A DNA stretch of 47,608 nucleotides from Oscillospiraceae bacterium (lineage in GTDB: Bacteria; Bacillota; Clostridia; Oscillospirales; QAMX01): NCBI GenBank assembly GCA_015067715.1, contig SVLY01000017.1:1-47608 (forward strand). The letters are read 5' to 3'. Shown piece by piece: positions 31,717 through 40,663 of this stretch. The position numbers and the translations under genes were made by a program. How positions within the stretch are numbered: position 1 is the stretch's first letter; each line of letters begins with the position of its first letter. The notes below the pieces were generated by a model. It had not been told where the DNA came from and searched no databases. It saw nothing but the letters and a program-made list of their open reading frames with translations.

Positions 31717-32565
31717 TCAGTCCTCCTCGATGACGGTGCGGGTGAAATCGGTCACCACAAACACCTGTCCCAAAGAATCCAGCCGCACCGAGGGAGATAC
31801 CACCGCAAAGGATGCCATTCCGTGGGGCTCGGTCTCGATGGAGCTGACAGTTCCCACAAGAATTCCTCCGGGGACGTTTCCGTGCTCCTCGGTCATGACC
31901 GTGTCGCCGGTCTTTACACTCACACCAAGAGGGATGTTTGACAGGCGGAGCAGGTCTTTTTTCATAAGCTCAAACTCACCGCCGCCGATAACCTCAAGGT
32001 CGCTCTGGTAAACGCTCATGTGAAGGCTGACCGAGGTGTCCACAACGGTGCTCACCTCGCAGCTGCCTCTCGAGACGGCCGTAACCACACCCGCAAGCCC
32101 CGCGTCCACCATAACGGCGTCTCCGACCTCAATACCGTCGGCACTGCCCTTGTTAAGGGTGAACACCGAGCTCCACTGCTCGTCGTTCCAGGCGATAACG
32201 TTGGCAGATACAAGCTCCATTTCGGGGTTTGCCTCTTCCATGTGCAAAAGCTCTTTGAGCTGTTCGTTTTCCGCCCTGTAGCTTTCGGCGTCCCGGATGA
32301 GGGCTTCCATCTCGCGGATACGGGCGCGAAGCTCTTCGTTTTCTGCCTCAAGCTCGTCGTATTTCGTCATTGCGGCGGAAAAATGGGAAAATTTTGTCCA
32401 CCCCGCAGAAAACAGATTCTGGAAAGGGGCCACAACGGTGGCGGCAACCTTGTGAAGGGAGCTTCCCTCCGGCCCGAACACCGCAAACAGCGCGGATGCA
32501 CCGATGAACACCACCACAAGAATAGCGGCGACCATGAATATTTTGTTTTTGAAAAGTCGTCTCAC
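31717..32565 (-). CDS. mreC: Rod shape-determining protein MreC
   Basis: A 282-residue extracytoplasmic scaffold of the elongasome. One N-terminal helix (IFMVAAILVVVFIGASALFAVF), a coiled coil near 65-105 (KYDELEAENEELRARIREME), then the beta-barrel core with VIAWNDEQWSSVFTLNKG, GIEVGDAVMVDAGLAGVV and GVSVKTGDTVMTEEHGNVPGG-like parts. Start is GTG at 32565. mreB, which normally precedes it, is absent: maf is directly upstream. Confidence 0.93.
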   Translation of the reverse strand: MRRLFKNKIFMVAAILVVVFIGASALFAVFGPEGSSLHKVAATVVAPFQNLFSAGWTKFSHFSAAMTKYDELEAENEELRARIREMEALIRDAESYRAENEQLKELLHMEEANPEMELVSANVIAWNDEQWSSVFTLNKGSADGIEVGDAVMVDAGLAGVVTAVSRGSCEVSTVVDTSVSLHMSVYQSDLEVIGGGEFELMKKDLLRLSNIPLGVSVKTGDTVMTEEHGNVPGGILVGTVSSIETEPHGMASFAVVSPSVRLDSLGQVFVVTDFTRTVIEED

Positions 32566-32583
32566 GGTTTATCTCGCCGCCTT

Positions 32584-33159
32584 TCAGAAAAGGTTTATCC
32601 CAAGCTCCTTGAGTATCTTTGCAAGGGCGCACAGAGGAAGACCCACGATGCTGTAGTAATCTCCGTTGATATTTTCGGCAAACGCCGCCGCCGCGCCCTG
32701 GATGCCGTAGGCTCCGGCCTTGTCGTAGGGCTCGGAAAGGGAGCAGTAGCCTTCGATCTCCTCCGGGGAAAGCTTGCGGAAGCTGACCTCGGCAACCCCC
32801 AGAGCGGTGCGTTCCTCGTCTCCACGGATAACGCAGAGACCGGTGAGGACCCGGTGGGTGCGGCCGGAAAGGGCGCTTATCATATCAACGGCGTCCCGTT
32901 TGTCCCGGGGCTTTCCCATCACCCGCCCGTCCAGCGCAACGGCAGTGTCGCTTCCGATGACGGTATATTCCCCGTCGAAGCCCGCTTTGGCAGTCCTTGC
33001 CTTCAGCCGGGAAAGCTCCACCACCATTTTTTCAGGCTCGAGGCCGTCAAAAACAGACTCGTCCGCATCGGCGGGGCAGACCACGGGATCTTTGATCCCT
33101 ATCTGCCGCAAAAGCTCAAGCCGGCGGGGGGATGCGGAGGCCAAAACTATTTTTTCCAT
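32584..33159 (-). CDS. maf: Maf nucleotide pyrophosphatase
   Basis: House-cleaning enzyme that hydrolyses modified or dNTP/UTP nucleotides to monophosphates, linked to septum control in Bacillus. 191 residues, start IVLASASPRRLELLRQIG, the Maf signature; further VIGSDTAVALDGRVMGKP near 66-83 and YDKAGAYGIQG near 148. The ATG shares one base with the dut stop (TAATG), so the two are translationally coupled. Confidence 0.95.
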   Translation of the reverse strand: MEKIVLASASPRRLELLRQIGIKDPVVCPADADESVFDGLEPEKMVVELSRLKARTAKAGFDGEYTVIGSDTAVALDGRVMGKPRDKRDAVDMISALSGRTHRVLTGLCVIRGDEERTALGVAEVSFRKLSPEEIEGYCSLSEPYDKAGAYGIQGAAAAFAENINGDYYSIVGLPLCALAKILKELGINLF

Positions 33160-33605
33160 TATTTTATACCGGTTGAACCGAATCCGCCGCTGCCCCGGTC
33201 GGTCTCCTCAAGAGCGTCCACGGGGGTGAACAGAGCCTTGCACACAGGCACGACGGCCATCTGGGCAACTCTGTCCCCGGGCTCCACCGTGAAGGGTCTG
33301 TCCGAGGTGTTCAGAAGGGCGACCATTATCTCGCCGGTGTAGTCGCTGTCGATAACGCCCACGCCGTTTGCAAGGCAGATGCCGTTTTTCACGGCAAGGC
33401 CGCTTCTTGCAAAGAGCAGAGCGACGTATTCCGGACTTCCCAGAGATATCGCGATGCCCGTGGGGATCATGGCGCGTCCGCCGGGGCGGAGGGTTATGGG
33501 CTCATCCGCGGCGCTTCTCAGATCCGCCGCGGCAGAACCTGAGGTGGCGTAGGCAGGAGCGCAGGCACGCTCCCGGAGCAGAGTGAATTTAACTTCCTTA
33601 TCCAC
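33159..33605 (-). CDS. dut: Deoxyuridine 5'-triphosphate nucleotidohydrolase
   Basis: Trimeric dUTPase, removes dUTP and supplies dUMP for thymidylate. Motifs in order: SAAADLRSA near 25, ARSGLAVKNGI near 66, GVIDSDYTGEI near 84, GDRVAQMAVVP near 109 and RGSGGFGSTG at the C-terminus. The frame is open to 33674, but that part overlaps zapA; I choose the GTG at 33605, which starts MDKEVKFTLL (148 residues, normal) and lies five bases before the zapA stop. No clear Shine-Dalgarno sequence, so coupling to zapA is likely. The start is the least certain part. Confidence 0.88.
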   Translation of the reverse strand: MDKEVKFTLLRERACAPAYATSGSAAADLRSAADEPITLRPGGRAMIPTGIAISLGSPEYVALLFARSGLAVKNGICLANGVGVIDSDYTGEIMVALLNTSDRPFTVEPGDRVAQMAVVPVCKALFTPVDALEETDRGSGGFGSTGIK

Positions 33606-33933
33606 GGTTACGGTATCTCTCAAGCTCTGCATGGGCGCGGTCAAGCTCGCGTTTAAGCTCGCCGACCTCGGCACGCATGCGGGTCGTCTCGTCCATATAT
33701 TCCTTCATCTGCCGCACCAGATTGTCAACGGACTCTCTGGTCTTAAAGAACTCGTCGGTCACGGTTATGCCGGCGAGCACAGCAACGGACAGGGCGGGAA
33801 TGTGGGCGCTGCGGGATATTTCGGTGAACTGAGTGTCGAAATATTCGGCGCACTCTCTGATGTATTCGGGGGTATCGTCGGTTATGATATTGTAATTGGT
33901 ACCGCCCACGGTTATCGTTACCTTATTTGACAT
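33598..33933 (-). CDS. zapA: Cell division protein ZapA
   Basis: Small FtsZ-ring bundling protein. 111 residues: NKVTITVGGTNYNIITDD at the start is the ZapA globular domain; after HIPALSVAVLAGITVTDEF a long coiled coil (residues 60-110, VDNLVRQMKEYMDETTR onward) completes it. ATG at 33933 follows AAAAGGGGAGACC. It overlaps dut by eight bases and lies 105 bases after rny, a gap with small hairpins and no gene. Confidence 0.92.
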   Translation of the reverse strand: MSNKVTITVGGTNYNIITDDTPEYIRECAEYFDTQFTEISRSAHIPALSVAVLAGITVTDEFFKTRESVDNLVRQMKEYMDETTRMRAEVGELKRELDRAHAELERYRNRG

Positions 33934-34038
33934 GATGGTCTCCCCTTTTCTTCACAAAGTCATTCTTCCGTAAACTGACGAACAGGGGGACGGAAACCGG
34001 CTTCCGTCAGTCCCGAACCCCCTGCATTGGCTGCATTT

Positions 34039-35586
34039 TTATTTTGCGTAGTCCACCGCTCTGGTCTCGCGGATAAGACAAATCTTGATCTGTCCCGGAT
34101 ATTCAAGGTCATTTTCTATCTTCTTGGAAAGATCGCGGGCAAGAATTACCATACCGTCGTCGTCGATCATGTCGGGCTTGACCATTATGCGGATCTCGCG
34201 GCCGGCCTGGATGGCAAAGGACTTGTCAACACCGGGGAAGGAGTTGGATATCTCCTCAAGGCGCTCAAGACGGCGGATGTAGGCTTCAAGATTTTCTCTT
34301 CTGGCGCCGGGTCTTGCGGCAGAGATATCGTCCGCCGCGTCGACGATGAATGCGATGATGGAATGGGGCTCCACGTCGCCGTGGTGAGCCTCGATGGCAT
34401 GGATGACCTCGGGGTTTTCCTTAAAGCGCTTTGCAATGTCCACGCCGATGGTAACGTGGCTGCCCTCGACCTCGTGGTCCATGGCCTTGCCGATATCGTG
34501 GAACAGACCGGCGCGCTTTGCCATGTTGACGTCGGCGCCAAGCTCTCCGGCGATGTAGCCTGCAAGGTGGGCGACCTCAAGGGAGTGGCGCAGAACGTTC
34601 TGACCGTAGCTGGTGCGGAAGCGGAGACGGCCCAGGATCTTGATAAGCTCGCCGGGAACACCGTGGAGACCAAGCTCGAACACGGCCTTTTCGCCCTCGG
34701 ACTTGATGGTGGCGTCCACGTCGCGGCGGGCCTTTTCAACCATCTCTTCGATGCGGGCGGGATGGATGCGGCCGTCGGAGATAAGGCGCTCGAGAGCCTG
34801 ACGGGCGACCTCTCTGCGGACGGGGTCGAAGCAGGAGAGGGTGATGGCTTCGGGGGTATCGTCGATGATCAGGTCGACGCCGGTGGCAGTCTCGATGGCG
34901 CGGATATTTCTGCCCTCGCGGCCGATAATGCGGCCCTTCATCTCGTCGTTGGGAAGGGGAACAACGGAAACGGTGGCCTCTGCAACGTATTCGGCAGAGC
35001 ATTTCTGTATGGCAAGGGAGAGGATCTCCTTGGCTTTGCGCTCGGAATCCTCTTTAAGATCCTGCTCGATCTCACGGAGCTTCACGGCAACGTCGTGTCT
35101 GGCGTCGCCCTCTACCTCACGGAGAATATGGGCCTTTGCCTCTTCAACGGTAAATCCGGAAATGCGCTCAAGCATTTCAAGCTGTTCGGCCTTGACCTTC
35201 TGAGCCTCGGCAACGTGAGCTTCGGCCTCTTTGATCTTTCTGTTAAGGGTCTCTTCCTTGGCGTCGATATTGTCCAGCTTGCGGTCGAGGGTCTCGTCCT
35301 TCTGCTGGAGACGGCGCTCGGTGCGCTGGATCTCGTTTCTGCGCTCGCGGATCTCTTTGTCCGCCTCGTTTTTGTTGCGGATGATCTCTTCCTTGGCCTC
35401 AACAAGAGCCTCGCGCTTTTTAGCCTCGGCGTTCTTGATGGCCTCGTTGAGGATACGTCTTGCTTCTTCTTCGGCAGAGCCGATCTCTTTTTCTGCGATA
35501 CGTTTGCGGTAAATCAGGCCGACAAAGAAAAACACGGCCGCAGCCACCACACAGGCGGCTATCAGTACATAGTGAAGCCAGTCCAT
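34039..35586 (-). CDS. rny: Ribonuclease Y
   Basis: Membrane-anchored endoribonuclease that starts decay of many mRNAs. 515 residues: one N-terminal helix ([21 protein letters not shown]), a long charged coiled coil (about 30-195), a KH domain with [17 protein letters not shown] near 215-231, and the HD domain with [17 protein letters not shown] near 335 and [12 protein letters not shown] near 362. Complete. The large ORF on the opposite strand here is a shadow. Its own promoter lies about 250 bases upstream, leaving a long leader. Confidence 0.96.
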   Translation of the reverse strand: MDWLHYVLIAACVVAAAVFFFVGLIYRKRIAEKEIGSAEEEARRILNEAIKNAEAKKREALVEAKEEIIRNKNEADKEIRERRNEIQRTERRLQQKDETLDRKLDNIDAKEETLNRKIKEAEAHVAEAQKVKAEQLEMLERISGFTVEEAKAHILREVEGDARHDVAVKLREIEQDLKEDSERKAKEILSLAIQKCSAEYVAEATVSVVPLPNDEMKGRIIGREGRNIRAIETATGVDLIIDDTPEAITLSCFDPVRREVARQALERLISDGRIHPARIEEMVEKARRDVDATIKSEGEKAVFELGLHGVPGELIKILGRLRFRTSYGQNVLRHSLEVAHLAGYIAGELGADVNMAKRAGLFHDIGKAMDHEVEGSHVTIGVDIAKRFKENPEVIHAIEAHHGDVEPHSIIAFIVDAADDISAARPGARRENLEAYIRRLERLEEISNSFPGVDKSFAIQAGREIRIMVKPDMIDDDGMVILARDLSKKIENDLEYPGQIKICLIRETRAVDYAK

Positions 35587-35743
35587 AAAAAAATTAAAGC
35601 ACCTCTACAAAAATGTTATGACAGTGCGGAGGAGCTTTAATGAATATCTTATTCTCTTACAATTATATATGCGACTTTTATATTATTGTTATTGCAAAAT
35701 ATATATAATAAACCGCCAAAAGTAAATAAAAAAGAAATATTAA

Positions 35744-35829
35744 GCCCAAGCTCCGTATCTCAAAACGCGCGTGGGGCAAGCGCATAGGGCGCTTTTAAAT
35801 ATAACCTCACGACCCGCCTATATATCATA
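35744..35829 (-). ncRNA. Candidate structured RNA in the rny leader
   Basis: The first 85 or so bases transcribed from the rny promoter are a GC-rich island inside a very AT-rich 412-base gap that has no gene. It contains AAGCGC (35778-35783) and GCGCTT (35789-35794) as a perfect hairpin, a run of alternating CG beside it, and GCCC/GGGC (35744-35747 with 35774-35777). A U-rich stretch follows. I do not recognise the family. It may be an rny regulatory leader or a separate small RNA. Confidence 0.45.
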
Positions 35830-35836
35830 CTGCTCT

Positions 35837-35865
35837 ATTTTACACCAATATAACAGAATTGTCAA
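35837..35865 (-). promoter_or_regulatory. Promoter upstream of rny
   Basis: Minus strand TTGACA (35860-35865), 17 bases, TAAAAT (35837-35842). Start near 35829, about 243 bases before the rny ATG. Between the start and 35640 no ORF of note is present. Confidence 0.75.
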
Positions 35866-35943
35866 GAAAAACAGGGGACCTCATTGTACATTATTTTAAC
35901 AAAATTTTAACACACAAAAGCACCCCATGCTCCCCAGATAAAA

Positions 35944-35978
35944 ACACCGGAGACCGCCCTGATGCCGGTCTCCGGTGT
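35944..35978 (-). terminator. Terminator of the PrsA/SurA-like lipoprotein gene
   Basis: Perfect 13-bp stem (35944-35956 with 35966-35978, ACACCGGAGACCG and its complement) with a nine-base loop, followed on the minus strand by TTTT. It lies 21 bases after the lipoprotein gene stop. Confidence 0.92.
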
Positions 35979-35998
35979 GGTATTATCGTTTTGGAAGA

Positions 35999-37030
35999 TC
36001 AGTTGAGCTCCAGAGTGTCGTAGGCGCTCTTGTAAACGTATTCGGCTCTTGCGCTGTACTCGTTTACGTGGGCCTGGAAGTTTGCGTCGTTGAGCATTCC
36101 GTAGTAATTCGCCCACTGGTCCTCGTTGGTCTCGATGCGGTGGAGGATATAGTAGCAGTAGTTGTCCGGATCGTCGATAACGTCGGTATACTCATTGATG
36201 CGGAGCTTGCTTGCGTTGTCCATGAAGATATCGGAGGTGAGGGAGCCCTCAGTGAAGGTGATGGTCTTATAGGCTTCGTCGCTGTAGGCCTTGCGGAGGG
36301 TGTAGAAATCCTCGCCGGCCTTCAGACGGGAGAGGCAATCCTTTGCGGATGCGTACTTTTCGGCGATGCCCGCATCGGAGAGCAGCAGACCCACGGTGTT
36401 GTCGCGCTTGCTGAAGTAGATATAGTCGATGGTGTAGTAGCTGTCGAAATATTCGCGCTTTGCGGCGGTGAGCTCTTCCTCTGTCATGGCGTATTTGCCG
36501 TAGTCGCCAAACTCTTCCTTGATCTTGTTCATGTAGATCATGTCGCAGTAGTATCTGTAGAGGGCCTTTTCGGAGATGCGGTTCTCCTTAAGGAAGATGT
36601 TGTAGGCCTGGCCGCCGCCAAGGGTCTTTTTCCACTCCTCGACTCTCTGCTTTGCAGAGATCTTTTCGGCTCTGGTAAGGGTTATGCCCTCTTCCATTGC
36701 AACACAGCGGTAGATAACGGCGGAGATCGCAGAGGAGGTGGTGGCGGATCTGAGATAGTCCTTAAAGGTATAGCCCTGGGAATAGGTGTCGTTAAGGGTC
36801 TCCTCGTCCAGATGGTAGAGATCCGCGTAGGTTATGGTGCCGTCTGCAAGCTGGGACTGGTAGACGGTGTGCTTAACGGTAAACAGATGGACCATGAAGT
36901 CGGTCTTTTTTATGGCCTCGCCGTTAACGGTGATGACCGTGACGGAGTCGCCGCCGCAGGCCGAAAACATGGGCAAAAGCGTTACTGCGCAGAGCAGCAG
37001 CGCAAGAAGTCTGAAAGCTCTCTTTTTCAT
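35999..37030 (-). CDS. PrsA/SurA-like foldase lipoprotein
   Basis: A 343-residue exported protein. The signal MKKRAFRLLALLLCAVTLLP ends in FSACGG, so Cys25 is likely lipidated and the protein sits outside the membrane. Residues 28-180 resemble a SurA N-terminal helical domain (VTVITVNGEAIKKTDFM start, then helices). Residues about 195-310 show parvulin-type spacing: DYIYFSKRD, LSRLKAGEDFYTLRKAYSDE, and DNYCYYILHRIE. Proline isomerase residues are not all obvious, so it may act mainly as a chaperone for exported proteins. Monocistronic with its own promoter and terminator. Confidence 0.75.
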   Translation of the reverse strand: MKKRAFRLLALLLCAVTLLPMFSACGGDSVTVITVNGEAIKKTDFMVHLFTVKHTVYQSQLADGTITYADLYHLDEETLNDTYSQGYTFKDYLRSATTSSAISAVIYRCVAMEEGITLTRAEKISAKQRVEEWKKTLGGGQAYNIFLKENRISEKALYRYYCDMIYMNKIKEEFGDYGKYAMTEEELTAAKREYFDSYYTIDYIYFSKRDNTVGLLLSDAGIAEKYASAKDCLSRLKAGEDFYTLRKAYSDEAYKTITFTEGSLTSDIFMDNASKLRINEYTDVIDDPDNYCYYILHRIETNEDQWANYYGMLNDANFQAHVNEYSARAEYVYKSAYDTLELN

Positions 37031-37074
37031 AGGAAGATCCCTGACCCTTCAAAACAAAATTAATGCTGAGATAT

Positions 37075-37103
37075 ATAATACCACGAAAAACCGGTTTTGT
37101 AAA
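37075..37103 (-). promoter_or_regulatory. Promoter of the PrsA/SurA-like gene
   Basis: Minus strand TTTACA (37098-37103), 17 bases, TATTAT (37075-37080). Start near 37068; leader about 38 bases. The -35 box is within the inverted repeat at 37095-37129. Confidence 0.7.
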
Positions 37104-37129
37104 CCGCCGCAGAGGGGCGCTTTACAAAA
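37095..37129. repeat. Inverted repeat overlapping the -35 box, after mfd
   Basis: TTTTGTAAA (37095-37103) and TTTACAAAA (37121-37129) with GCC/GGC just inside form an 18-base palindrome around a 17-base centre. It lies 19 bases after the mfd stop and overlaps the promoter of the next gene. No clean U-run follows on the minus strand, so operator is likelier than terminator. Confidence 0.5.
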
Positions 37130-37147
37130 AATAAAGGAAATAATCTG

Positions 37148-40100
37148 TTAATTTTCCGCCTGACTCTGAGCCGCGACGGCATCGAGAAGCTTTTCCGTAA
37201 GCTCCCGTCTGTCCTCTTTGGGCTTAAGGCGCAAAACAATGGACGGTCTGTCCCCCGGCCGGACGGTTATGCGGCCTCTGAGCCCCTCGGCGGCGAGAAG
37301 TCCCGTGATCTTCGGCACAAGCTCCTCCCCGAAAAAGCACACCAGCTCACCGGGCTTTTCGGTTATCTCCGTAAAGTCCAGCTCCTCGGCGCGTCTGCGG
37401 AGAAGGCTGAGCTCCATTAAGAGCTCCGTCTCCTTTGGATAGTCCCCAAAGCGGTCGACAAGCTCGTCTTCCATGTCCTCCAGATCCTCCCGGGTGCGGA
37501 AGAGGGCGATGCGGCGGTAGAGGTCCATGCGCTCAAACGCAGAGGGGATATAGCTCTCGGGAATGGAAGCCTGGAGCTTAAGGTCGAGACGGCACTCTTT
37601 TTTGGGTTTGGGCTTTTCGCCCTTTTCCTCAAGAACGGCCTCTTCCAGCAGGCGCATATACATATCGTAGCCCACGGACATGATATGTCCGCTCTGCTCG
37701 GCGCCAAGCAAACTTCCCGCTCCGCGTATCTCAAGGTCGCGCATGGCGATCTTAAATCCGGCGCCAAACTCCGCAAAGTCCTTCATGGCCGCAAGGCGCT
37801 TCTGGCTTATCTCGGAGAGCACGCTGTTCTTTTTATAGGTAAGATAGGCGTAGGCGTGGCGGGACGACCTGCCAACGCGGCCTCTTATCTGATGGAGCTG
37901 GGCAAGCCCCAGCCTGTCCGCCTCCTCGATAATGAGGGTGTTCACGTTGGGAATGTCAATTCCGGTCTCGATTATGGTGGTGCACACCAAAACATCGGCC
38001 TCCCTGTCGGTGACGGCCTGCATCACCTCGCCAAGCCTTGTCTCGTCCATTTTTCCGTGACCGACAACAACTCTTGCCTCGGGGAGAAGCTTTTGTATCT
38101 CCGCGGCGCGGCGGTCGATGGTGGCCACCCGGTTGTGGAGCAGATATACCTGCCCGCCCCTGGCAAGCTCACGGGCAATGGCGTCCCGGACGATGCCGTC
38201 GTCGTATTCGCAGACGTAGGTCTCAACGGGGTAGCGGTCCTGGGGGCTCTCCTCAAGCACGCTCATGTCCCGTATTCCGGTGAGTGCCATGTTCAGCGTC
38301 CGGGGAATGGGGGTCGCGGACAGGGTGAGCACGTCGGCGTTGTTGCTGAGCTTTTTAAGCTTTTCCTTGTGGGCAACACCAAAGCGCTGCTCCTCGTCAA
38401 CGATCAGAAGCCCAAGATCCGCAAAGCGGACGTTCTTTCCCAAAAGTCTGTGGGTGCCGATGACCATGTCGATCTGGCCGGAGCCCAGCTTCCGTATGAC
38501 CTCTGCGGCCTGGGACGCCGAGGAAAACCGGGAGAGAGTTGCAATTCTCACCGGATAGCCCCGGAAGCGGTGGATGGCGGTCACGTAGTGCTGACGGGCA
38601 AGGACGGTGGTGGGCACTAAAATTGCCACCTGTTTTCCGTCCATCATGCACTTCATTGCGGCGCGGAAGGCCACCTCGGTCTTGCCGAAGCCAACGTCGC
38701 CGCAGAGCAGACGGTCCATTGGGGTGGGGGCTTCCATGTCCCGTTTTATCTCCCGGGTGGAGATAAGCTGGTCGTCGGTCTCCTCGTATTCAAAGCTGTC
38801 CTCAAATTCCTTCTGCCACGAAGTGTCCGCACCGAAGGCGTAGCCCGGGCGGTGCATTCTCTTGGCGTACAGGGCGATAAGCTCCTTGGCAAGGTCGCGG
38901 GCGGCGCTTTTTGCCCGGCTTTTGGTCTTCGTCCAGTCCGTGCCGCCAAGACGGGAAAGGCGGACGTTGTCGTCCTCTCCGGCGCCAAGGTATTTGGATA
39001 TGCTCTCAAGCTGACCCACGGGGATGTAGAGCACGTCCGTTCCGGCGTATTCCAGCTTGATAAAGTCGTTCTTTATGCCATCGGACTCGATTGGCACGAT
39101 GCCGCAGAAGCGGCCGATGCCGTGGGTATCGTGGACCACCACGTCCCCGGGCTTAAGGTCGGTATAAAACCGGATCTTCTTTTTCTTCTGGGCGGGAGTG
39201 GTATCCCGTTTTTTCTTCTGCTTCGGGGAAGAGCCCCTGCCGACCCCGTCGTCCAGCACGGCAATGCGCTGGGCAGGAAGCTCAAGACCGGAGGAAAAGC
39301 TTCCCAAAGACAGGCACACTCCCCCCTCTGCGGGCAGAGCGGTGCAGGAATAGTCAAGGGTGGGATAGATCCCCTTTTCCTCAAGAAGGCTCTGAAGGTG
39401 GGAAAGCCTTGCCTGAGTGCCCGAGAGCACCACGGTGGAAAATCCGGCGGAGCGGTAATGGGTGAGATCCTCCAGAAGGGCGTCGAAATTTCCGCCGTAG
39501 GAGGTGAGCTGTTTTGCCGGGAAGCTCAGAAGCTCACGGGGGCGGAGCTCGTCGCTCTGGTGGACGAAGGCATCCAGCATGACGGCGGAGCGCTGTGACA
39601 GCAGCTTCCAGAAGGCCTGCTCCGTGGCGTAATACTCCGACTGCCGCCCGCAGATGAGCCCGGCTTCCATATAATGGGCCAGCGCCTCGCTCTGGCGGCG
39701 GCCAAGGGCGCGCACGGCCTCACGGACACGGGGCATATCGTCCACGAAGATAACGGCGTTTTCAGGGATATAGTCAAGGCCGCAGGCAAATTCGCCCCAG
39801 GCCACGGGAAGATATCTGTCCGCCGCCCCAAGGCGCAGACCGCACTCAACGGTCTCGCTGTCGGCGGCGATATTGTCAAGAAAGGCCTCGGGCAGCTTCG
39901 AGCGGTTCTGCCCCCGGAGAAGTCCCCGGATCTTTGCGGCAAGACCCTCTCTGCCCCCGTCTGCAAGGTCGGGGGGAAGCTCGCTTGCGGGGGGAACGGT
40001 TATTCTGTCCAGATTCTGCGTCCGCCGCTGGGAGACCAGGTCGAAATAGCCCATGGAGTCGGGCTCGTCCCCGAAAAACTCAATTCTCACCGGGCGGGGG

Positions 40101-40660
40101 CTTCCCGCAGGGAAAACGTCCAGAATGCCGCCGCGAACGGCAAACTGACCCATGCCCTCCACAAGCTCAGAGCGCACGTAGCCAAGGCGTGAAAGGGCGT
40201 GGGCTACGTCGCTTATCTCGGCGGTATCCCCCAGAGCAAGGGTGAAAACGCTTTCGAAAAACCGCTTTTTGGGCATCGTGCGCAGCAAAAAAGCCTCAAC
40301 CGAGCCCACCACCGCGTTTAATCCCCCGGTGCCGAGTCGGTTGAAGATATCCGTTCTGCGGTACTCCCACTCCCGTGACAGCCCTTCCACGTTGTGAAAG
40401 ACCGTCTCCCGGGAGGGAAGCACCCCGTATTCAATTCCTCTTGCCGTTGCGGCGTCGGCGGCAAAGGCCGAGGCCGAGACCTCGTCCGCAGTGATGACCG
40501 CCACCGGCCGGACGGTGTGCGCCTGAATTGCGGCGGCCACCAGGGCGCGGTGCACAGGGGCAAGTCCGCAGATCATGGTGGGCGCGTTTTGCTTTTCAAG
40601 GCAGGCAATTACGGCCGCAAGCTCCGCAGAGCCCGAGACCGCCTCCAAAAGACCGTACAT
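37148..40660 (-). CDS. mfd: Transcription-repair coupling factor Mfd
   Basis: Displaces RNA polymerase stalled at lesions and recruits UvrA. 1170 residues, full length. The N-terminal UvrB-like half includes ILDVFPAGSPRPVRIEFFGDE near 175-195; the RNA-polymerase-interacting domain is near 500 (LKPGDVVVHDTHGIGRFCGI). The RecG-like motor has LLCGDVGFGKTEVAFRAA near 655 (Walker A), LLIVDEEQRFGV near 755 (DEEQ), and TTIIETGIDIPNVNTLIIE near 900. The TRCF C-terminal domain is present. It begins three bases after the membrane protein gene upstream. Ordinary enzyme, unusual company: envelope genes. Confidence 0.97.
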   Translation of the reverse strand: MYGLLEAVSGSAELAAVIACLEKQNAPTMICGLAPVHRALVAAAIQAHTVRPVAVITADEVSASAFAADAATARGIEYGVLPSRETVFHNVEGLSREWEYRRTDIFNRLGTGGLNAVVGSVEAFLLRTMPKKRFFESVFTLALGDTAEISDVAHALSRLGYVRSELVEGMGQFAVRGGILDVFPAGSPRPVRIEFFGDEPDSMGYFDLVSQRRTQNLDRITVPPASELPPDLADGGREGLAAKIRGLLRGQNRSKLPEAFLDNIAADSETVECGLRLGAADRYLPVAWGEFACGLDYIPENAVIFVDDMPRVREAVRALGRRQSEALAHYMEAGLICGRQSEYYATEQAFWKLLSQRSAVMLDAFVHQSDELRPRELLSFPAKQLTSYGGNFDALLEDLTHYRSAGFSTVVLSGTQARLSHLQSLLEEKGIYPTLDYSCTALPAEGGVCLSLGSFSSGLELPAQRIAVLDDGVGRGSSPKQKKKRDTTPAQKKKKIRFYTDLKPGDVVVHDTHGIGRFCGIVPIESDGIKNDFIKLEYAGTDVLYIPVGQLESISKYLGAGEDDNVRLSRLGGTDWTKTKSRAKSAARDLAKELIALYAKRMHRPGYAFGADTSWQKEFEDSFEYEETDDQLISTREIKRDMEAPTPMDRLLCGDVGFGKTEVAFRAAMKCMMDGKQVAILVPTTVLARQHYVTAIHRFRGYPVRIATLSRFSSASQAAEVIRKLGSGQIDMVIGTHRLLGKNVRFADLGLLIVDEEQRFGVAHKEKLKKLSNNADVLTLSATPIPRTLNMALTGIRDMSVLEESPQDRYPVETYVCEYDDGIVRDAIARELARGGQVYLLHNRVATIDRRAAEIQKLLPEARVVVGHGKMDETRLGEVMQAVTDREADVLVCTTIIETGIDIPNVNTLIIEEADRLGLAQLHQIRGRVGRSSRHAYAYLTYKKNSVLSEISQKRLAAMKDFAEFGAGFKIAMRDLEIRGAGSLLGAEQSGHIMSVGYDMYMRLLEEAVLEEKGEKPKPKKECRLDLKLQASIPESYIPSAFERMDLYRRIALFRTREDLEDMEDELVDRFGDYPKETELLMELSLLRRRAEELDFTEITEKPGELVCFFGEELVPKITGLLAAEGLRGRITVRPGDRPSIVLRLKPKEDRRELTEKLLDAVAAQSQAEN

Positions 40661-40663
40661 AGT

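Noticed and set aside
33934-34038. Promoter or RNA between rny and zapA
   Set aside because: Small inverted repeats (ACTGACG/CGTCAGT) are present, but no promoter boxes or U-run; it may be only an mRNA processing site.
34027-35640. 537-residue open frame on the plus strand opposite rny
   Set aside because: It mirrors the RNase Y coding sequence, has no ribosome binding site and reads as Val/Gly/Asp/Leu-rich filler; it is a by-product of the codon usage of rny.
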